Shown: piece by piece, positions 28,263 through 36,433 of the stretch
How the letters are laid out: every line of letters starts with the position of its first letter
Position numbering within the stretch: position 1 is the stretch's first letter
NCBI GenBank assembly: GCA_007122335.1
Contig: SKTZ01000021.1
Span: 19,406 to 83,405, forward strand
DNA length: 64,000 bases
Source of the DNA: Bacillota bacterium
GTDB taxonomy: Bacteria > Bacillota > Halanaerobiia > B1SED10-174
Direction: 5' to 3'
Notes under the pieces: generated by a model
The model's database searches: none
What the model was told of the DNA's origin: nothing
Seen by the model: the letters and a program-made list of their open reading frames with translations, nothing else
Program-made: the position numbers and the translations under genes

Positions 28263-29109
28263 TAAAAAAGCATATCAGAATAAAGAGGAAATCGCCTGGT
28301 GTCCAGGGTGTGGAAACTTTGCAATCAGAATGACCTTGCAAGAAGCGCTTGCAGATCTAAATCTTGAACCCCACCAGGTTTTGATAGCCAGTGGAATTGG
28401 CCAGGCAGCCAAAATCCCTCACTATCTGAAAATTAATGGATTTAATGGGTTGCATGGAAGAGCGATACCGGTGGGAACTGCTTTAGCTGCAACCAGGAAA
28501 GATTTAAAAATTATTGTTGAATCTGGAGACGGGGATATTTATGGCGAGGGAGGCAACCACTTTTTACATGCTTTTCGGCGCAACCCCAACATGGCTTTAT
28601 TTGTTCACAACAACCAGGTTTATGGATTGACCAAAGGCCAGGCTTCCCCAACTTCGGAAATGGGAATGAAAACAGGTGTTCAGGTTAAAGGAGTTACAAA
28701 TCTGCCCCTCAATCCACTGCTGTTAGCTTTGGCAGGTGGTGCAACCTTCGTGGCCCGATCCTTCGCCGGGGACAGAAAACATTTAAAGTCAATGATGCAA
28801 CAGGCGATTCAGCACAGGGGTCTTGCTTTTTTGGATATTCTTCAACCGTGCGTAACCTTCAACAAGATCAACACCTTTCAGTGGTACAAGGAAAGAGTAT
28901 ATAATTTGGAAGAGGACCACAACCCCGAAAGCTGGGAAAAAGCCCTGGAAAAAGCCCGGGAATGGGGAGAAAAAATCCCAACAGGAATTTTCTATCGGAA
29001 GGAAAGGCGGATTTTTGCAGAAGAATTTCCCCAGCTTTCCCGGGAAGAAATTTACGATCCCCGGGAAAGGGTTTACTGCTGGCCAGAACTGCTTGAGAAT
29101 TTTAAGTAA
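28255..29109 (+). CDS. korB: 2-oxoacid:ferredoxin oxidoreductase, beta subunit
   Basis: IAWCPGCGNFAIRMTLQEAL; GIGQAAKIPHYL; ESGDGDIYGEGGNHFLHAFRRNPNMALFVHNNQVYGLTKGQASPTS TPP motif. Confidence 0.93.
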   Translation: MVDKKAYQNKEEIAWCPGCGNFAIRMTLQEALADLNLEPHQVLIASGIGQAAKIPHYLKINGFNGLHGRAIPVGTALAATRKDLKIIVESGDGDIYGEGGNHFLHAFRRNPNMALFVHNNQVYGLTKGQASPTSEMGMKTGVQVKGVTNLPLNPLLLALAGGATFVARSFAGDRKHLKSMMQQAIQHRGLAFLDILQPCVTFNKINTFQWYKERVYNLEEDHNPESWEKALEKAREWGEKIPTGIFYRKERRIFAEEFPQLSREEIYDPRERVYCWPELLENFK

Positions 29110-29115
29110 AAAGAA

Positions 29116-29144
29116 GATGACCCCGGAAAAAAGCCGGGGTCATC
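29116..29144. terminator. Stem-loop downstream of korB (11-bp stem)
   Basis: GATGACCCCGG-AAAAAAG-CCGGGGTCATC; no T-tract on the + side, so termination on + is uncertain. Confidence 0.5.
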
Positions 29145-29335
29145 AAACAAAAAAGGCCAAACTCCGGAGGTTGGGAGGAGGGAAATCCAACCGGGGGACA
29201 GCACCGGAGGGCTTTAGGGAGTTATCTTTTTAACATTATAAAGGAAAGAACTATATCTGTCAAGGGAAAACAAAGGAATTTTCCCTGTTGATGGAAAAAT
29301 TAATAAGGGTATATAAAGAAAAAGGAGGGGCGATA

Positions 29336-29620
29336 ATGGCAGATGTAGCCCTGCAGGCAAGAATACAGGGCCGGGTTCAGGGGGTAGGTTTTCGGCACTT
29401 TGTACTGGAAAAAGCACAGAGATTGGACCTGGTTGGGTACGTCCAGAACCTTGCTGATGGAGATGTGGCGGTTTTTGCTGAAGGAGATGAGGAAGATCTA
29501 AAAAAACTGGAAAAGTTTTTGAATAGGGGCCCCTTTATGGCCCGAGTAACTCAGGTAAAAACCGAATGGAAAGAAGCCGAAGGCAATTTTTCTACCTTCG
29601 AAGTTAAATTTAAAACCTGA
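29336..29620 (+). CDS. acyP: Acylphosphatase
   Basis: ARIQGRVQGVGFRHFVLEKAQRLDLVGYVQNLADGDVAVFAEGDEEDL. Confidence 0.93.
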   Translation: MADVALQARIQGRVQGVGFRHFVLEKAQRLDLVGYVQNLADGDVAVFAEGDEEDLKKLEKFLNRGPFMARVTQVKTEWKEAEGNFSTFEVKFKT

Positions 29621-29638
29621 TAAAAGGAAAGGATTGCC

Positions 29639-30940
29639 ATGGATAAGGTTAGTGGCCTATCCGGTTTAGGAAATAAAAGTGATTTTAAAGCCCAGTTTTT
29701 CTGGTCCGAGCTATTAAAGAAACTTGGATTGCAGGAAAAAAAGCTTTTTGATTTATCCCCCCGGTATTTAAAGGAAGAATTGCAGAAAAGAAATTTAGCA
29801 AATTATTCTCCCCGACTAAGAACGAGAATTGAAGTTTTGCTTTTAATTTTGGACCTTTATACTGAAGAGACTAATCCCCAGAAAAACAACATAAAGGGGA
29901 ATAGCCTTCTTGCCACAGAATTATTATTTCAGGGGGCTCAATTGGCCAGAGAAAAGGGGAATATTTCCCTGGCAAAAAAAATCAATTTTTTTCTGCATGG
30001 AGAAGATTTAAAAAAAGAGTGGGAAAAATGCATAAGGCAGTTTGCCCATCTTCTGAGAAAGGAAATTAGCAATAGGGCGGAGCAAAAAATCCTGATTAAT
30101 CAACTTGACCAAAAGGGGTTTAAGGGTTTGCACCAGTACCTGAAAACATCGGAATTACCAAGGTTAAATAGGGTTTCTGCAACAAGATTTCTGGCCCTGC
30201 AATATCTGTTGGAATATATATTGGAAAATGAAGCCCCTGATGGAAAAATAATTACTGCAAAGCACCAAAGAAACCTTGAATTAGACCTCCCTGAAATATA
30301 TAATAAAATGCTTTTAACTGTGAACCGGGAGCGCTTGAACCTTCTCTTGCCTATAGTTGAGGAACTAAGCCTTTGGAGCGGACAGGAACTGGGCCAGGTT
30401 GCCAGGGAAGAAAGCTCAAGATTGGCAAATGACCAGAGATTTTCAACTGGCTTGATTGCTTTTATTCTGGGCAGGTTGAATAAACTGTTATTTATGGAAG
30501 AAAACCCGACCACCTTTAATCAACACGATTTAAGTCAACAGGAAAAAATGGCAGTTGCAATTTTATTGCGGGATAACTATCCTGCAATTTACAGGTATTA
30601 CCGCCAGCTGGGACTTCCAGCCTTACCCCTCGAAGAAGAAATAGGGCCCCAATTTGGCCCCTGTTTTGTGGCGGGAGCGGTATTTACAAAAAAAGAAGAA
30701 GAAAAATACATTGCAATCCTAAAGTTCTGGCGAGATAATTACCTTAAGGGCCATTGGCCGGGCAGGCTATTTATTATTTTATATTACAGATCCGGACCTT
30801 TTCTGGCCAAGGTACTCGCGGAGTTTCCTTTTTTAAAAGAACCCGTTCGCAGGTTTCTGAGAATTATAACCCAGGGGCTTCTTTTTAAATTTTCAAATAA
30901 TTACAAAACAGTGAAGGAGGATGAAAATGTTAGTTTTTAA
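29639..30940 (+). CDS. Uncharacterised protein with CFI-box-like C-terminal domain
   Basis: C-terminus CFVAGAVFTKKEEEKYIAILKFWRDNYLKGHWPGRLFIILYYRSGPFLAKVLAEFPFLKEPVRRFLRIIT resembles CFI-box-CTERM (CFIATAAYGS...LRxFRDxxLxxxxxGRxxVxxYYxxSPxLA). Confidence 0.65.
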   Translation: MDKVSGLSGLGNKSDFKAQFFWSELLKKLGLQEKKLFDLSPRYLKEELQKRNLANYSPRLRTRIEVLLLILDLYTEETNPQKNNIKGNSLLATELLFQGAQLAREKGNISLAKKINFFLHGEDLKKEWEKCIRQFAHLLRKEISNRAEQKILINQLDQKGFKGLHQYLKTSELPRLNRVSATRFLALQYLLEYILENEAPDGKIITAKHQRNLELDLPEIYNKMLLTVNRERLNLLLPIVEELSLWSGQELGQVAREESSRLANDQRFSTGLIAFILGRLNKLLFMEENPTTFNQHDLSQQEKMAVAILLRDNYPAIYRYYRQLGLPALPLEEEIGPQFGPCFVAGAVFTKKEEEKYIAILKFWRDNYLKGHWPGRLFIILYYRSGPFLAKVLAEFPFLKEPVRRFLRIITQGLLFKFSNNYKTVKEDENVSF

Positions 30941-32090
30941 GAATGCCAAAATAATGACCGGAAAAGGGGATACAATTGAATCAGGCCTTTTGCTGGTCAA
31001 GGATGGGAAAATAGTTGATGTTGTAAAGGAAGGAGACATCCCCCAGGGAGCAGAGGTCATCGACCTTGAAGGGAAAATAATAACTCCCGGGTTTATTGAT
31101 GCCCATTCCCACGTTGGTATAGGTGAAGTGGGGGTAGGCTGGGAAGGCCAGGATTACAATGAAATTTCGGATCCGGTTACCCCGCACCTCAGGGCTATAG
31201 ACGGAATCCTTCCCGAAGATGGAGGGTTTAAGAGTGCCCGGTCGGGAGGGGTTACAACAATTATGACTGGTCCCGGAAGCGCCAATGTAATCGGGGGAGA
31301 AACAGTTGTAATCAGAACTGCTGGAAAAACAATTGAGGAAATGATAGTCCGCAACCCCGCGGGGATGAAAGCTGCGCTGGGGGAAAATCCAAAAAGGGTT
31401 TACGGGGTAATGGGCCCCAAAAAATCACCTATTACCCGGATGGCTTCAGCTGCACTGCTCAGAGAAACCCTTGTTAAAGCGGAAAATTATAAGGCCAAAC
31501 TGGAGAAAGGCGAAAAAGATCCGGAAAAGATGCCGGAAAGAGATTTGAAAATGGAGGCCATGCTCAGGGTCCTCAACCGGGAAATGCCCCTTCGCTTGCA
31601 CGCCCACCGGGCTGACGATATTATGACAGGAATCCGGGTTGCCCGGGAATTTAATATTGACCTGACTATAGAGCATTGTACCGAGGGACATAAAATTGCT
31701 CCTGAAATTGCTGAAAGTGGATTTCCAGCAATAGTTGGTCCTTCCTTAGGACCCGCAACAAAGCTAGAGACGAAAGACATCACCTGGGAAACTCCCAAGG
31801 TTCTCCATGAGGCGGGAGTAAAGGTAGCCATCATGACTGATCACCCGGTGGTTCCTATAGAGTACCTGGGCCTTTGTGCAAGCCTGGCCATGAAGGCAGG
31901 GCTTCCCGAAGAAGAAGCCCTAAAAGCTATAACCCTTAATGCTGCCGAAATACTCGGCATTGCTGACCGGGTAGGCAGCCTGGAAAAGGGGAAAGAGGCA
32001 GATTTTGTGATCTGGGATAAGCATCCTTTTGATGTGCACAGTCGAGCTCTAAAAGTTTACATACGGGGCGAGCTGGTTCAGGATGAGTAG
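30927..32090 (+). CDS. Amidohydrolase (imidazolonepropionase-like)
   Basis: GKIITPGFIDAHSHVGIGEVG...MPLRLHAHRADDIMTGIRVAREFNIDLTIEHCTEGHKI...KVAIMTDHPVVP...LNAAEILGIADRVGSLEKGKEADFVIWDKHPF. Confidence 0.92.
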   Translation: MLVFKNAKIMTGKGDTIESGLLLVKDGKIVDVVKEGDIPQGAEVIDLEGKIITPGFIDAHSHVGIGEVGVGWEGQDYNEISDPVTPHLRAIDGILPEDGGFKSARSGGVTTIMTGPGSANVIGGETVVIRTAGKTIEEMIVRNPAGMKAALGENPKRVYGVMGPKKSPITRMASAALLRETLVKAENYKAKLEKGEKDPEKMPERDLKMEAMLRVLNREMPLRLHAHRADDIMTGIRVAREFNIDLTIEHCTEGHKIAPEIAESGFPAIVGPSLGPATKLETKDITWETPKVLHEAGVKVAIMTDHPVVPIEYLGLCASLAMKAGLPEEEALKAITLNAAEILGIADRVGSLEKGKEADFVIWDKHPFDVHSRALKVYIRGELVQDE

Positions 32091-32427
32091 GCTGGAAGAG
32101 TTTAAAAAGTTTCGCGAAGAAATCAACCAGGAAATTGAAAAAATAGATAACCAGACCATTAAAAGGTTTTTCGCTCTTGATAACCAGGTTTATAAAGAAG
32201 GGGCCCTTCCAGAAAAAACAAAAGAACTGCTGGGCCTGGTAGCTTCAATGGTTTTAAGGTGTGATGACTGTATCACCTATCACCTGTGGCAGGCTCAAAA
32301 AGTTGGGGCCAGTAAGAAGGAAGTTGAGGAAACCATGGCAGTTGCACTGGTGGTAGGAGGCTCGATTGTAATTCCCCATATGAGGCGAGCGGTTGAGCTG
32401 ATCAAGGAAATGGACTGGAAGGAATGA
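32083..32427 (+). CDS. Carboxymuconolactone decarboxylase/AhpD-like protein
   Basis: TKELLGLVASMVLRCDDCITYHLWQAQKVGASKKEVEETMAVALVVGGSIVIPHMRRA (CxxCxxxH). Confidence 0.88.
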   Translation: MSRLEEFKKFREEINQEIEKIDNQTIKRFFALDNQVYKEGALPEKTKELLGLVASMVLRCDDCITYHLWQAQKVGASKKEVEETMAVALVVGGSIVIPHMRRAVELIKEMDWKE

Positions 32428-32456
32428 TCCCCTGCGGGGGGTCATTCCATTTTTTT
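32421..32456 (+). terminator. Rho-independent terminator containing the upstream stop codon
   Basis: GGAATGATCCCC-TGCGG-GGGGTCATTCC then ATTTTTTT. Confidence 0.85.
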
Positions 32457-32609
32457 AGGTTTTTTTGGAGTGATATTATTCAAATCAATAAAAAATCAGG
32501 TGTTTAATGAAGGGTTAATTAAAATATTGAAGGAATAATAACGACTTTGGGGAATAGTAGTTTAAAATGGTGAAAATTTTTCTGGAGAATTTACGGGAGG
32601 GAGATTCAA

Positions 32610-33998
32610 ATGGATTACTTTAGAAGAACCAGGGTAAAAGAAATTATCAGTGGTCAAAAAGCCGACCAAAAGGTAATTATTTTAGGATGGGCAAGGACAA
32701 AAAGGCTGTCAAAAAATGTAGGTTTTATTGAAATAAATGACGGAAGCTCCCTGCATAATGCCCAGCTCGTTTTTTCTCCTCCCGGAGATTTTCCCGAGCT
32801 TGAGAGGATAATAACCGGGACTAGTTTGCGTGTTGTGGGCAAGGTGGTTAAGGTTGAGGGCAGAGAGCAGGCCTATGAAGTTCATGCGGAAGAGCTGGAA
32901 ATTGTGGGAGAATGCTCTCAGGATTACCCCCTGCAGAAAAAAAGGCATACTTTTGAATTTTTGCGGGAAATTGCCCACCTCAGACCCCGGACCAATACCT
33001 TTGGGGTTATTAATCGGTTTAGAAGCAAACTATCTCATTGTATTCATGAATATTACCAGCAAAGAGGTTTTTATTACATCCATACCCCGATTATTACTAC
33101 CAGTGACTGTGAAGGAGCGGGAGACCTTTTTCAGGTAACCACTCTTCCCTTAAAGGAACTTGCTGAGAAGAAAACCGAACTGGATATGGATAAAGATTTT
33201 TTTGCGGAGAAGGCCTATCTGACTGTAAGTGGTCAACTTGAAGGAGAGTTAATGTGCACCGCCCTGGGTGATATTTATACCTTTGGTCCTACCTTTAGGG
33301 CAGAAAAATCCTATACTTCACGCCATCTTTCGGAGTTCTGGATGATGGAACCAGAAATGGCTTTTTGCGATCTGGATGAAATGATAATTTTAATCGAGGA
33401 TTTCTTAAAACACCTTATTTCCTATAGTATTGAGCAGTGCGAGGAAGAGATGGCCTTTTTTAACCAGTGGATTGATAAAGGTAGGCAAAAGGTTTTGCAA
33501 TCTATTGTAGAATCTGATTTTGCCAAGATTACTTATACTGAAGCCGTTGATATTCTAAAAAAATCCAAACGGAATTTTGAATTTCCTGTTGGATGGGGCC
33601 TTGATTTACAGTCAGAACATGAACGTTTTCTCTCGGAGGAATATTTTAAAAAGCCAGTCTTTGTAACTGATTATCCTAGAGATATAAAGGCTTTTTATAT
33701 GCGGGTTAATGAAGATGAGAAAACGGTTCGTGCAGTTGATGTCCTGGTTCCCCTTGTAGGAGAAATTGTCGGTGGAAGCCAGCGGGAAGAGAGGTACGAT
33801 TATTTAAGAAAGAATATGGTCCAGCAGGGCATGGATATTGAGGAGTACCAGTGGTTTTTGGATATCAGAAAATATGGTACTGTACCGCATTCAGGTTTTG
33901 GACTGGGATTTGAAAGGATGCTAATGTACCTATCTGGAATGACTAACATCCGGGATGTGATGCCTTTTCCCCGATTTCCTCGTTCTGCAAAATTTTAA
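32610..33998 (+). CDS. asnS: Asparaginyl-tRNA synthetase
   Basis: [126 protein letters not shown]. Confidence 0.95.
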   Translation: MDYFRRTRVKEIISGQKADQKVIILGWARTKRLSKNVGFIEINDGSSLHNAQLVFSPPGDFPELERIITGTSLRVVGKVVKVEGREQAYEVHAEELEIVGECSQDYPLQKKRHTFEFLREIAHLRPRTNTFGVINRFRSKLSHCIHEYYQQRGFYYIHTPIITTSDCEGAGDLFQVTTLPLKELAEKKTELDMDKDFFAEKAYLTVSGQLEGELMCTALGDIYTFGPTFRAEKSYTSRHLSEFWMMEPEMAFCDLDEMIILIEDFLKHLISYSIEQCEEEMAFFNQWIDKGRQKVLQSIVESDFAKITYTEAVDILKKSKRNFEFPVGWGLDLQSEHERFLSEEYFKKPVFVTDYPRDIKAFYMRVNEDEKTVRAVDVLVPLVGEIVGGSQREERYDYLRKNMVQQGMDIEEYQWFLDIRKYGTVPHSGFGLGFERMLMYLSGMTNIRDVMPFPRFPRSAKF

Positions 33999-34144
33999 CT
34001 GGAAAAGAAGAAAGGATTTTCCTTTTTCCAAGATTTTTCTTTAAAACAACTGTGCCCTGCATTACTTGAAAAGAATGGTTGGGCCTTTAAAAACCTTTAT
34101 TTTAGCGGGTTTTTTACTTCTAGCAAAAACGAAAAAGGGTTTAG

Positions 34145-34870
34145 GTGGGAAGAGTCCTTTCAAGAAAAGGTTTTTCTTGGTTAAAAAAGGAAGGAGTTAT
34201 CTACAGGTTTGGCGAATCATACGACAACAAGGCAACTGCGGGAAGGGTGGTTTTTTTGCAGGAAAAACTTCGGGAAAGAATCGCTCAGCTCGAGGGCGTT
34301 TTAGCAGTTAATATTACTCAGGAAGAAGACGGGGAAATCCAAGAGATCCACGTTCTTTCTGATGAATCCCGCAACCCAAAAAGGTTGGTAAGAGATATTG
34401 AGACCGTTCTTCAGGTTGAAACTGGGGAATCCTTTGACCATAAAAAGATCAGTATTGCCCAGGTAAATGAACAAAAAAAAGATGGAAGCCCCCTGGACAG
34501 GATTCAAATTTTGGGAGTTTATTTGAGGCCAAGAGAGCCGGTTTGCACAATTGAATTAAAATTTCGGGGAGAAGAGTACAGCTATAAATACCAGGGGGAT
34601 GAAATGGATGAACCCCAGGAAATTGTTTTAAAGGCTCTAACCAAAGCTGTTGAAATGTTTATTAAACCACCCTTTCGAATTAAAATTAGGGATGTTCAGG
34701 AAACCCATATGCGAGAAAAAATTATCGTTATTATTATCCAGCTAAAGTGGAAACAGGGAGAAGAAATCCTTGTGGGTGCGAGTCTGGTTGATGAAAACAT
34801 GCCTCTGGCACTTTCCAAAGCTTTTTTCCATGCTCTTAACAGGAAGTTGAACACAGTACTAGTTATCTAG
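34145..34870 (+). CDS. Hypothetical protein
   Basis: Long in-frame ORF (GESYDNKATAGRVVFLQEKLRERIAQLEGVLAVNIT...), GTG start tentative; no named domain recognised. Confidence 0.65.
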   Translation: MGRVLSRKGFSWLKKEGVIYRFGESYDNKATAGRVVFLQEKLRERIAQLEGVLAVNITQEEDGEIQEIHVLSDESRNPKRLVRDIETVLQVETGESFDHKKISIAQVNEQKKDGSPLDRIQILGVYLRPREPVCTIELKFRGEEYSYKYQGDEMDEPQEIVLKALTKAVEMFIKPPFRIKIRDVQETHMREKIIVIIIQLKWKQGEEILVGASLVDENMPLALSKAFFHALNRKLNTVLVI

Positions 34871-34912
34871 ATTTCTCAATGGCCGGGGACGAGCGGAGCA
34901 TAACATATGAGC

Positions 34913-34951
34913 TTAGCCTACCTTCAAGAAAGATACTAGAAGGGAGGCTAA
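34913..34951 (+). promoter_or_regulatory. Hairpin occluding the Shine-Dalgarno of the 33-aa ORF
   Basis: TTAGCCTACCTTC (34913-34925) pairs with GAAGGGAGGCTAA (34939-34951): 12 of 13 positions Watson-Crick. The SD GGGAGG lies in the 3' arm. Confidence 0.75.
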
Positions 34952-34955
34952 CAAA

Positions 34956-35057
34956 ATGAAGAAGAAACTCTTCATTCTTTTCACCACTGTGGTTTATGTG
35001 GTCCTTTCTACCCTGGTTGCTCTGGGTGGAGATTCCGGACAGTTTGGCGCAAGATAA
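34956..35057 (+). CDS. Small signal-peptide-like ORF (33 aa)
   Basis: MKKKLFILFTTVVYVVLSTLVALGGDSGQFGAR*; SD GGGAGG upstream of ATG. Confidence 0.5.
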   Translation: MKKKLFILFTTVVYVVLSTLVALGGDSGQFGAR

Positions 35058-35113
35058 CAGATAGGTCTTTAAAAAACCTCCCGGCCATTGAGATCCTGAT
35101 TGGAGGATTAACC

Positions 35114-36376
35114 GTGCGCGACAGAGGATGGACAATATTTGTTACTACAATTTATTTAATCGCAGCGGGTTTTTTTATTTATTTTTTTGGAACAGATCAA
35201 ACTTATCTTGACCCAACAGAGTTGGGTTTGGTTATTTTGCTTACTTCACTTTTACTTCTTCTTTCCTTTGGAACCACCGTGGGAAGCGGTTCTGGCACCC
35301 ACAGTTCAATAACCCTGCCAATAATTATACCCGCCCTGTACCTTTTGGGACCGTTTTGGGGTGGGTTTGTTTCTGCAATAGGGACAATCCAACCCAATCA
35401 AATTAAAAAAGGTTTTCCGGTATATATTTTTATCCTTAACCGAGCTATGATTTTTATTTCGGTTATTATAAGTTCATTCTGGTTAAGGTTTTTGGTCAAT
35501 GGTGGATTTGAGTGGATTAATATTTGGATTGTTGCTGCAATTGGGTTTTCCTATAACTTGGTTAATAATATAATGCTTTGGGCTGGTCTTTGGGCCGACA
35601 GAAAACTTTCTTCAGGAAATAACTTTATTTTATTTGCCCTGGAAAGGACAAGAACTGTTTTTATTTCCACCCTTGTCGCAGTAATCTTTATCATTGTTTA
35701 CCAGTCCCATGCTCTTCCGGGGATTTTAATTTTGTTTGCCCTGGTTTTTCTTTTTCGGGATGTTTTGCAGGCCAGATTTAAGCATATTAACAGTTTTTTT
35801 CAGGTTATCGAAAGCTTTGCCCGGGTAATTGATACCAAGGACCCTTATACCCGAGGGCATTCCGAGCGCGTGGCTCAATATGTTGAGGATATTGGAAGGA
35901 GAGCAGGGCTTTCCCCTATTCGTATCCCCCGGATAGTTCAGGCTGCAAAACTTCATGATGTAGGTAAATTGGGAATTCCAGAAGCCATTCTCCTGAAACC
36001 GGGCAGGCTGACTGCGCAGGAATATGACCAGATAAAATCCCACCCGGTAAGAGGTGAAAAGCTTTTAGAAGATATTGAAATGCTTGATGATTTAATGGCC
36101 ATAATCCGGCACCACCATGAACGTTACGATGGGAAAGGCTATCCGGATGGTCGCAAAGGTGAAGATATTCCTTTTGAAGCCCGAATTCTTTCCCTGGCCG
36201 ATGCTTTTGACTGTATGACGACTGACAGGATTTATCGCAAGGCGATGAATAAAGAAGAAGTTTTGGAAGAACTGGAGAGGTGTTCAGGTACTCAGTTTGA
36301 TCCCCACCTGACGAGAATATTAATTGATATGTTGCAGAATGATTTTTATGATGAAAACTTTGGCTGGCAAAAATAA
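35114..36376 (+). CDS. Integral-membrane HD-GYP domain protein (predicted c-di-GMP phosphodiesterase)
   Basis: Multi-TM N-terminus; RVAQYVEDIGRRAGL...LHDVGKLGIPE...HPVRGEKLLE...IIRHHHERYDGKGYPDGRKGEDIPFEARILSLADAFDCMTTDRIYR. Confidence 0.9.
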   Translation: MRDRGWTIFVTTIYLIAAGFFIYFFGTDQTYLDPTELGLVILLTSLLLLLSFGTTVGSGSGTHSSITLPIIIPALYLLGPFWGGFVSAIGTIQPNQIKKGFPVYIFILNRAMIFISVIISSFWLRFLVNGGFEWINIWIVAAIGFSYNLVNNIMLWAGLWADRKLSSGNNFILFALERTRTVFISTLVAVIFIIVYQSHALPGILILFALVFLFRDVLQARFKHINSFFQVIESFARVIDTKDPYTRGHSERVAQYVEDIGRRAGLSPIRIPRIVQAAKLHDVGKLGIPEAILLKPGRLTAQEYDQIKSHPVRGEKLLEDIEMLDDLMAIIRHHHERYDGKGYPDGRKGEDIPFEARILSLADAFDCMTTDRIYRKAMNKEEVLEELERCSGTQFDPHLTRILIDMLQNDFYDENFGWQK

Positions 36377-36380
36377 TGAG

Positions 36381-36404
36381 CCCCACTTCAAGGTGGGGTT
36401 TTCT
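36381..36404 (+). terminator. Terminator after the HD-GYP gene
   Basis: CCCCAC-TTCAAG-GTGGGG then TTTTCT. Confidence 0.7.
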
Positions 36405-36433
36405 GCATTTTACAGGAAAAAGGAGGAATTTTT

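Larger units (their letters stand above)
34874..35093. repeat. 220-bp segment bounded by perfect 14-bp inverted repeats
   Basis: TCTCAATGGCCGGG at 34874-34887 and its reverse complement CCCGGCCATTGAGA at 35080-35093. Confidence 0.85.

Noticed and set aside
29116-29144. Perfect 11-bp stem-loop as a strong + strand terminator for korB
   Set aside because: There is no T-tract on the + side (AAACAAAAAAGG follows), so it is kept only as a low-confidence stem-loop.
34066-34311. 81-aa + ORF overlapping the 34145-34870 gene in another frame
   Set aside because: The 34145 frame is longer and protein-like; the 81-aa frame is low-complexity K/G-rich with no SD support.
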